64,000 nt of DNA from Sva-07 sp963716095 (GTDB lineage Bacteria > Actinomycetota > Acidimicrobiia > Acidimicrobiales > Ilumatobacteraceae), in contig CAVQSV010000005.1 in NCBI GenBank assembly GCA_963716095.1, positions 206,534-270,533 of the forward strand. The letters are read 5' to 3'. Positions within the stretch are counted from its first letter, which is position 1, and each line of letters opens with the position of its first letter. Shown here piece by piece: positions 64,000 through 64,000 of this stretch. The notes beneath the pieces are model-generated. The model was given only the letters and a program-made list of their open reading frames with translations. It ran no database searches and was not told the origin of the DNA. Position numbers and translations under genes: made by a program.

Positions 64000-64000
64000 C

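Overview
The window is 64 kb of very GC-rich, densely coding DNA with many GTG starts, ATGA and TGATG stop/start overlaps, an F420-type (LLM) oxidoreductase, UDP-xylose synthesis, SHOCT-domain proteins and biotin-dependent acyl-CoA carboxylases. This fits a high-GC actinobacterium, most likely of the Acidimicrobiia (Ilumatobacter-like). That placement is inferred from gene content and codon style, not from a marker gene. I see no prophage, insertion sequence or CRISPR array. One tRNA gene, tRNA-Val(CAC), lies at the right edge.

Layout. 1-9.6 kb: DJ-1/PfpI tail, a duplicated DUF1330-like protein, DUF1697, a LysE exporter, a decayed DUF222/HNH endonuclease, an alkylsulfatase-like metallo-beta-lactamase, two SDRs, a DUF2855 protein and an RlmI-like methyltransferase. 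9.6-18 kb: a DUF2207-like membrane protein, an MscS channel, UDP-glucose dehydrogenase and UDP-xylose synthase (convergent), a ClC channel and a BCCP-carboxyltransferase fusion. 18-28 kb, minus strand: an operon of membrane-anchored phosphodiesterase, metallo-beta-lactamase and lipoprotein; then an operon of acyl-CoA reductase/HAD fusion, alcohol dehydrogenase, LarA-like protein and 1-acylglycerolphosphate acyltransferase, divergent from a TetR regulator. 28.8-32.8 kb: an island of small SHOCT, DUF6325, LURP-one and membrane proteins. 32.8-41.9 kb: glutamate decarboxylase, a YrhK-like protein and a CASTOR/POLLUX-type channel in one operon; a kinase-like/LPG-synthase fusion; ddl and murF divergent. 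41.9-51 kb: an MFS exporter, epoxide hydrolase, TIGR03084 protein, and an acyl-CoA carboxylase (CT, BC-BCCP) with an AtuA/DUF1446 protein. 51-64 kb: GNAT, NUDIX, DUF3516 helicase, VOC, DUF2071, DUF971, a membrane glycosyltransferase-like protein, an LLM oxidoreductase, ArfB, P450, alanine dehydrogenase, hydroxyacid dehydrogenase, J-domain protein and tRNA-Val.

Two points dominate interpretation. First, at least fifteen genes, including the normally essential ddl, are broken by single-base shifts while the protein stays recognisable in the next frame, often beside a short homopolymer. I therefore think most are indel errors of the assembly rather than true pseudogenes, and I give the full gene extents. 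The HNH gene is the exception: it also carries a real internal deletion. Second, the gaps hold several palindrome families: a GTC-T/A-GAC-centred family, three copies of a 40-nt hairpin with identical 12-bp arms, and probable operators upstream of the TetR/reductase pair and of the MFS gene.

The best candidates for little-described biology are the SHOCT/DUF6325 island, the reductase-HAD/dehydrogenase/LarA-like/acyltransferase operon, and the glutamate decarboxylase-channel operon.
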